A stretch of 25,883 nt of DNA from a virus: positions 1 through 25,883 of IMG/VR virus record IMGVR_UViG_3300042900_000834; one strand, 5' to 3'. The first letter of the stretch is position 1; each line of letters starts with the position of its first letter. The notes under the pieces are model-generated. The model saw only the letters and a list, made by a program, of their open reading frames with translations, had not been told where the DNA came from and did no database searches. Of this stretch, positions 21,961 through 25,883 are shown piece after piece. The translations under genes were made by a program, and so were the position numbers.

Positions 21961-24202
21961 TGTTATCTACCTGTGCTTGAGTATCGTTGTTTGATTGAGT
22001 ATTGAATACCAATGCACCATCAACAAGATCTATGTTGATATCACAGTTGTTCCAACGATCAAACAATATATGTTTACTTAATGGCACACGAATGAGCTCA
22101 TCAATTTTTCTTGACAAGGGTCTAGCCCCCATTTTGGGATCATACCCTTGTTCAGCAATGTAGTTAACAGACCGTTCGGTCAACGAAAGCTTGATATTTT
22201 TATCTGTCAAGCTTTGCTTGATCTCGTCCACAAACTTAATGACAATTTTCTTGATGGCCAATTGATCCAGCTTGCCAAATTTACAAATCTTGTCAATTCG
22301 ATTGCGTAGCTCGGGTTTGAAGAAGTCCTTGAGAGCACGATCTTCTTCACCTGCCTTGTCAAGGCTTGTGCTAAATCCAATGTTGTTGTTTTCGTTGTCT
22401 CGGGCACCTAGATTTGATGTCATAATGATGATGGTGTTCTTGCAGTCCACAGTCTTGCCGTTGCTTCCTGTGATCTTGCCTTCGTCCAGCATCTGCAACA
22501 AAATATTACTGACATCAGGGTGAGCCTTTTCAATTTCATCAAAAAGTATAATTGCAAACGGATTCTTGCTGATGTCGCTGATGAGTCTACCTCCAGCGAG
22601 ATTGCCATCTTCAAATCCCACATAGCCCGGAGGTGCACCAATGAGTCCGCTCACCGAGTGTCGTTCTTGATACTCGCTCATGTCATATTTCAACAACTTC
22701 ATCTCAAGGTGTTCGCTGAGTAGTCGAGCTAATTCAGTTTTACCTGTGCCAGTTGGTCCTAGGAACAAGAAACTGGCCATGGGTTTTTTACCGTTGCCAA
22801 CTCCAGCAAAATTCACATACACTCGCTCCAGCACAGCATCCACTGCGGCATCTTGTCCGTGCAAAAATTGTTTAATATTGCTTTCCAAATCAACAATTTT
22901 ACGACTCTGCGCATTTTCCAATCGATCAATGGGCACACCGGCCACACGACTCAATTGAGCCAGAATCAATTCTCGAGTAATGGTAATTGTGCCAGCATCC
23001 TTGACTCGTTCACGACTGCAGGCAGCATCGATTAGGTCAATACTCTTGTCAGGATTTTTACGATCATGTATGTATCTCCCACTGAGTTCCACGGCTGCGG
23101 TAATGGCCGCAGTGTCAATCATGACATTGTGAAACTTTTCTAGTCTTGGACTAAGTCCAATAAGAATTTGCTCGGTGACAGGATTTGTTGGTTCGTCCAC
23201 GCCCAGCCTATGAAATCTACGCATCAAGGCACGATCTTTTTCAAAGCTTTCGTAGTACTCTTCCCAGGTTGTGCTGGCAATGACTTTGAGTGTGCCTTTG
23301 GTAATAGCTGGTTTGATCATGTTGGCAAAGTCAAGACTGCTTTGTCCTGATGTCCCGGCACCCTTCATGGTGTGTGCTTCATCAATAAACAGCACACAAT
23401 TCTTTTTGCTTTCCAGGGCTTGAATAATTTGTTTGAGTTTTTCTTCAAACTCACCGCGGTACTTGCTACCTGCTAGCAAGTTTCCAATCTCAAGACTCCA
23501 TACTTCGTTTTCCTTGAGAAATTCTGGCACATCATTATGAGCAATGCGCTGGGCCAGGCCTTCAATCAAGGCAGTTTTGCCCACACCAGGATCTCCTACT
23601 AGTAACACATTGGCTTTGAACCGGCGTGCCAGCACAGTGATCATTTCTTTGATGTCAGTGTCTCTGCCAATTACAGGTTCCAGTCTGTCTTCTTTGGCCT
23701 GCTGTGTTAAATTAGCACAGTGCTCTTCGAGTATTTCTGTAGCTTGCTGGGCAGTTAAGCTACCGCCACTGTGACTGTAGTGTTGTTCCCAGTGCTTGAC
23801 AAACTCATGTTTGTTGACACCATATTTGAGCAAAAAGTAATGTGCATGGCTGTTGGTTTCGCTCATGATGCTCAGATACAAATCCACGGTGGTCACTGTT
23901 CTACGTCCAGTGAACAAAACTTGAGTTAGTGCACGGTTAAACACCCGCTCAAGTGCATTTGTTTTACGTGGTTGAAGATTGGGATCAGGTTTTTCGAGAC
24001 TGCTGAGTCCCGAAAGATAAACATCTAACTCTTGTGTGAAGTTATCAACATTGCAGCCAAACTTTACCAACACCGTTTTAAACGGCTCATGTGCCAGTAG
24101 ACTGGCCAGCAGGTGCTCGGTGAGTACGTACTCATGATGTTTGTTTCGTGCAATGCGCACGGCATTTTCTACAATTTGTTCAATTTCTGGGTTGTTTTGC
24201 AT
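21926..24202 (-). CDS. clpA: ClpA-type AAA+ unfoldase
   Basis: 758 aa from ATG 24202 (an in-frame TTG at 24220 is less likely). ClpA-family machines unfold proteins and feed them to ClpP. N-terminal Clp repeat domain ~1-140; D1 Walker A GDPGVGKT (203-210), Walker B LFIDEAH (271-277), pore loop 'GSKYRGEFEE'; D2 Walker A GPTGTGKT (482-489), pore GYVG (526-529), Walker B ILFDEIE (552-558). There is no long ClpB middle coiled coil. The loop 'NNIGFSTS' has IGF at 608-610, the tripeptide that docks on ClpP, so it could use host ClpP. No clpP gene is in the window. A strong promoter precedes it; dnaJ lies just upstream. Confidence 0.93.
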   Translation of the reverse strand: MQNNPEIEQIVENAVRIARNKHHEYVLTEHLLASLLAHEPFKTVLVKFGCNVDNFTQELDVYLSGLSSLEKPDPNLQPRKTNALERVFNRALTQVLFTGRRTVTTVDLYLSIMSETNSHAHYFLLKYGVNKHEFVKHWEQHYSHSGGSLTAQQATEILEEHCANLTQQAKEDRLEPVIGRDTDIKEMITVLARRFKANVLLVGDPGVGKTALIEGLAQRIAHNDVPEFLKENEVWSLEIGNLLAGSKYRGEFEEKLKQIIQALESKKNCVLFIDEAHTMKGAGTSGQSSLDFANMIKPAITKGTLKVIASTTWEEYYESFEKDRALMRRFHRLGVDEPTNPVTEQILIGLSPRLEKFHNVMIDTAAITAAVELSGRYIHDRKNPDKSIDLIDAACSRERVKDAGTITITRELILAQLSRVAGVPIDRLENAQSRKIVDLESNIKQFLHGQDAAVDAVLERVYVNFAGVGNGKKPMASFLFLGPTGTGKTELARLLSEHLEMKLLKYDMSEYQERHSVSGLIGAPPGYVGFEDGNLAGGRLISDISKNPFAIILFDEIEKAHPDVSNILLQMLDEGKITGSNGKTVDCKNTIIIMTSNLGARDNENNNIGFSTSLDKAGEEDRALKDFFKPELRNRIDKICKFGKLDQLAIKKIVIKFVDEIKQSLTDKNIKLSLTERSVNYIAEQGYDPKMGARPLSRKIDELIRVPLSKHILFDRWNNCDINIDLVDGALVFNTQSNNDTQAQVDNNGFIVVDGLGN

Positions 24203-24231
24203 ATTTTTTAAAAGTGTCAATGACAGTAGTT

Positions 24232-24260
24232 AGTATACATGAAGTTTCAACAATTGTCAA
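24232..24260 (-). promoter_or_regulatory. Sigma70-type promoter for clpA
   Basis: Minus strand: perfect -35 TTGACA (24255-24260), 17-base spacer, -10 TATACT (24232-24237). The predicted leader is ~23 bases, AT-rich, with no clear ribosome site. Host-like consensus suggests early expression. Confidence 0.85.
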
Positions 24261-24266
24261 CAATAT

Positions 24267-25073
24267 TTATTGACCACGTGTTTGCCGAATTAACTCTAGT
24301 AAATTGTCAGGTATGTGATCGGGTAGTCGAGCATCTAGTTTTAACATTAGGTCACCACGTGACTGTGGTTGTCCTTTGACGGGTAATCCGTGGCCACGAA
24401 CACGCAGGGTTGTACCAGGCTGAGTTTTTGGCGGAATCGTAACACTCAATTCGTCCCCAAATATGTTTTTGACAGCAACGTCGCCGCCAAGAATCAAATC
24501 CCACATTGACACATGAATCAGGGTGCTTAGATGACTGCCTGTTCGTTGCCAGTCGGTGTCAGGTTTGACTCTAAAAGTAACAATTAGGTCTAGTCCAGCT
24601 GGCCCAGCTCCGGCATAGCGCACAGTATCGCCATCATCAATTCCAGCAGGTATGTGTATTTCGCTATTGGTATTTCCGTGTTGCGTTCCTATTGATATAA
24701 CACGTGGTCCACCAGTGGCTACATCATGCAAACTTACCCACAAACTAAGTTTGACATTGCGTTGCATGAATTCTTGATGCGGGTTTCCAGAACCTGGCCT
24801 TGCGCCAAACATCTCAAAGATGGCATTGAAGTCAAAGGGATTTGCACCACCTTGATGAAACTGAGATGGGCCACCTCTGTGAACAGGGTTATCGTGTTGT
24901 TGTCGTTTTACAGGATCGCCAAGAGTTTCGTACGCTGTTTGTATTTCTTGAAACCGTGCAGTTTCACCGCCCTTGTCCGGATGATGTTGGCTGGCCAACT
25001 TCCTATAGGCACGTTTAATTTCGTCAGCAGTGGCAGTACGTTGCACACCCAACGTGGCGTAGTGATCAGTCAT
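24267..25073 (-). CDS. dnaJ: Class B DnaJ co-chaperone (CbpA-like)
   Basis: 268 aa. J domain residues 1-60 with HPD at 31-33 ('SQHHPDKGG'), which stimulates the DnaK ATPase. Gly/Phe-rich region ~64-102 ('GGANPFDFNAIFEMFG'). The C-terminal two beta domains ~105-260 carry 'IHIPAGIDDGDTVRYAGAG' and 'TIPPKTQPGTTLRVRGHGLP', typical of client binding. The cysteine zinc fingers of class A DnaJ are absent, as in CbpA. It has its own promoter. With clpA it forms a host-directed protein folding/unfolding pair; the partner DnaK would be the host's. Confidence 0.95.
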   Translation of the reverse strand: MTDHYATLGVQRTATADEIKRAYRKLASQHHPDKGGETARFQEIQTAYETLGDPVKRQQHDNPVHRGGPSQFHQGGANPFDFNAIFEMFGARPGSGNPHQEFMQRNVKLSLWVSLHDVATGGPRVISIGTQHGNTNSEIHIPAGIDDGDTVRYAGAGPAGLDLIVTFRVKPDTDWQRTGSHLSTLIHVSMWDLILGGDVAVKNIFGDELSVTIPPKTQPGTTLRVRGHGLPVKGQPQSRGDLMLKLDARLPDHIPDNLLELIRQTRGQ

Positions 25074-25094
25074 AGAAAAGGGTCCAATACAGTA

Positions 25095-25123
25095 ATTATA
25101 CTAGACCCTAGGCTAGGTGTAAA
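25095..25123 (-). promoter_or_regulatory. Sigma70-type promoter for dnaJ
   Basis: Minus strand: -35 TTTACA (25118-25123), 17-base spacer, perfect -10 TATAAT (25095-25100). The spacer contains CCTAGG and CTAG motifs that could form an operator. A GGGTCTA/TGGACCC stem with a TTTT run overlaps it, possibly a terminator for the gene upstream. Confidence 0.82.
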
Positions 25124-25124
25124 G

Positions 25125-25343
25125 TTATTTCTTTTCAGGAATAGCTGTGCCTTCGTGTTTCTTGTGCTTTTTCATTACTTTGCAGTCCTGTTTGGGCTTG
25201 CCAGTTTTTGGATCCAAGACAGGCTTGCCGTCCTTGCCTTGCACATCGATGCAGACTTGTACAGTTTCCTTCTTGGCTTCTTCGGCCAACACTGGCTGTG
25301 CCAATATCAAACATAAGCCTGCTACAAATATAACGTTTTTCAT
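25125..25343 (-). CDS. Small secreted basic protein, 72 aa
   Basis: Starts MKNVIFVAGLCLILAQPVLA, a clear signal peptide with likely cleavage after A20. The mature ~52 residues are lysine-rich with two cysteines (in 'VQVCIDVQG' and 'KQDCKVMKK'), a possible periplasmic disulfide, and end 'HEGTAIPEKK'. AAGGAAA stands before the ATG. It follows the membrane protein at 25355-25876. It may act in the host envelope; function is unknown. Confidence 0.75.
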   Translation of the reverse strand: MKNVIFVAGLCLILAQPVLAEEAKKETVQVCIDVQGKDGKPVLDPKTGKPKQDCKVMKKHKKHEGTAIPEKK

Positions 25344-25354
25344 TTTATTTTCCT

Positions 25355-25876
25355 TTAAATTTCAGGTTGATCAAACTGTGGAACAGCTTTTTTACCACCC
25401 CATCCAGTTGTCACCGGTGCCGGTCCAAAGCCATTAGACGCTGACGTTCCAAATCCTGTATTGCCACCAAAGCCTGTTGAAGCTGGCGGCACTGCGCCGT
25501 AGCCTGGTGCTGAGGTTCCAAATCCGCCACCCAAGGGTGCTGATCCCCAGGACTGTGTGACTGTGGTTGCTGTTGGTGCACCAAAGCCACCTGGTCCGGG
25601 CTGTTGCATTGCTCCTGGCGCTTGATATGTTGTTCCGACATTTGCTGGAAGTTGGATTCCGCCATTGTTTGCTCCTTGTAGTTTTTCTTGTGTTCTGCCA
25701 TAAGCGGCAAGACCTAAAACAGCACCCATGGAGATGTGAAATAATCCAGCACCTTGCAGAGTCAATGGTTGCCATTGTACGTTAACACCGCCCTTGTACA
25801 GAGCCTGTACTAGACTCCAGAGTATGGGTGCAAGTACAAAGTCAAAGAAACACACAAACATGTACAACCATCCCAT
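25355..25876 (-). CDS. Two-helix membrane protein with Gly/Pro-rich tail
   Basis: 173 aa from ATG 25876, seven bases from the window edge, so a longer start outside is possible. Residues ~1-27 ('MFVCFFDFVLAPILWSLVQAL') and ~42-60 ('GLFHISMGAVLGLAAYG') are membrane helices. The rest is low-complexity Gly/Ala/Pro/Thr/Phe, with repeated 'GFG' units, and a short charged end. Two helices and small size allow a holin-like role, but holins rarely have such a tail, so I leave it as a phage membrane protein. Confidence 0.65.
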   Translation of the reverse strand: MGWLYMFVCFFDFVLAPILWSLVQALYKGGVNVQWQPLTLQGAGLFHISMGAVLGLAAYGRTQEKLQGANNGGIQLPANVGTTYQAPGAMQQPGPGGFGAPTATTVTQSWGSAPLGGGFGTSAPGYGAVPPASTGFGGNTGFGTSASNGFGPAPVTTGWGGKKAVPQFDQPEI

Positions 25877-25883
25877 GGCCGGA

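Noticed and set aside
25081-25110. Terminator hairpin (GGGTCTA/TGGACCC followed by TTTT) before dnaJ
   Set aside because: The loop is 15 bases and the structure overlaps the dnaJ -10 box, so it may be chance or a leader hairpin; noted under the promoter only.
1-25883. tRNA, CRISPR, insertion sequence or attachment site
   Set aside because: Reading both strands I saw no cloverleaf, regular repeat-spacer array, transposase or integrase.

Overview
The window looks like part of a large T4-like tailed phage genome (myovirus), probably environmental. The reasons are a complete family B DNA polymerase of T4 gp43 type, a small DsbA-like protein beside it, ATGA start/stop overlaps throughout, almost no intergenic space, and many short phage-type hypothetical genes. 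Every gene I can support lies on the minus strand, so transcription runs from high to low coordinates. I see no rRNA, tRNA, CRISPR array, insertion sequence or integrase. The host cannot be named from the sequence, but the clear sigma70-type promoters point to a bacterium.

Layout in transcription order. (a) 25876-21926: a glycine-rich two-helix membrane protein, a small secreted protein, a class B DnaJ and a ClpA-type AAA+ unfoldase; dnaJ and clpA each have a near-consensus sigma70 promoter. (b) 21960-17073: small beta-rich or structural-looking genes, including two paralogs, a 54-aa gene, an HxGH nucleotidylyltransferase, a SAM methyltransferase and a GT-A glycosyltransferase. (c) 17052-9348: seven consecutive genes for modular proteins that carry short N-terminal tags of the type M-R-A-x-E-F-L-x-E and internal V-A-E/G sites. 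Their cargo domains are two nucleotidyltransferases, two HExxH metallopeptidases, a GNAT-plus-ParB-like protein, a Gp88-like protein and several small cysteine cassettes. (d) 9298-4946: S-adenosylhomocysteine hydrolase with its own likely promoter, more tagged small proteins, a Dps-like ferritin and a five-segment GVAE-linked protein. (e) 4859-1: a twitch-type radical SAM protein, then a promoter with an overlapping palindrome driving dsbA-like, DNA polymerase and a methyltransferase cut by the window edge.

The main idea is that block (c) and much of (d) encode internal head proteins. Their N-termini resemble the T4 capsid-targeting sequence (MKTYQEFIAE, cleaved before Ala), and their linkers match a relaxed T4 prohead-protease site (hydrophobic-x-E, then A/G). 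These proteins would be packaged with the DNA, cut into separate domains during head maturation, and delivered into the next host. The GVAE linkers are also nearly identical as DNA, which suggests cassette shuffling. The packaging role is inference from sequence pattern; the repeats, tags and domains are directly visible.
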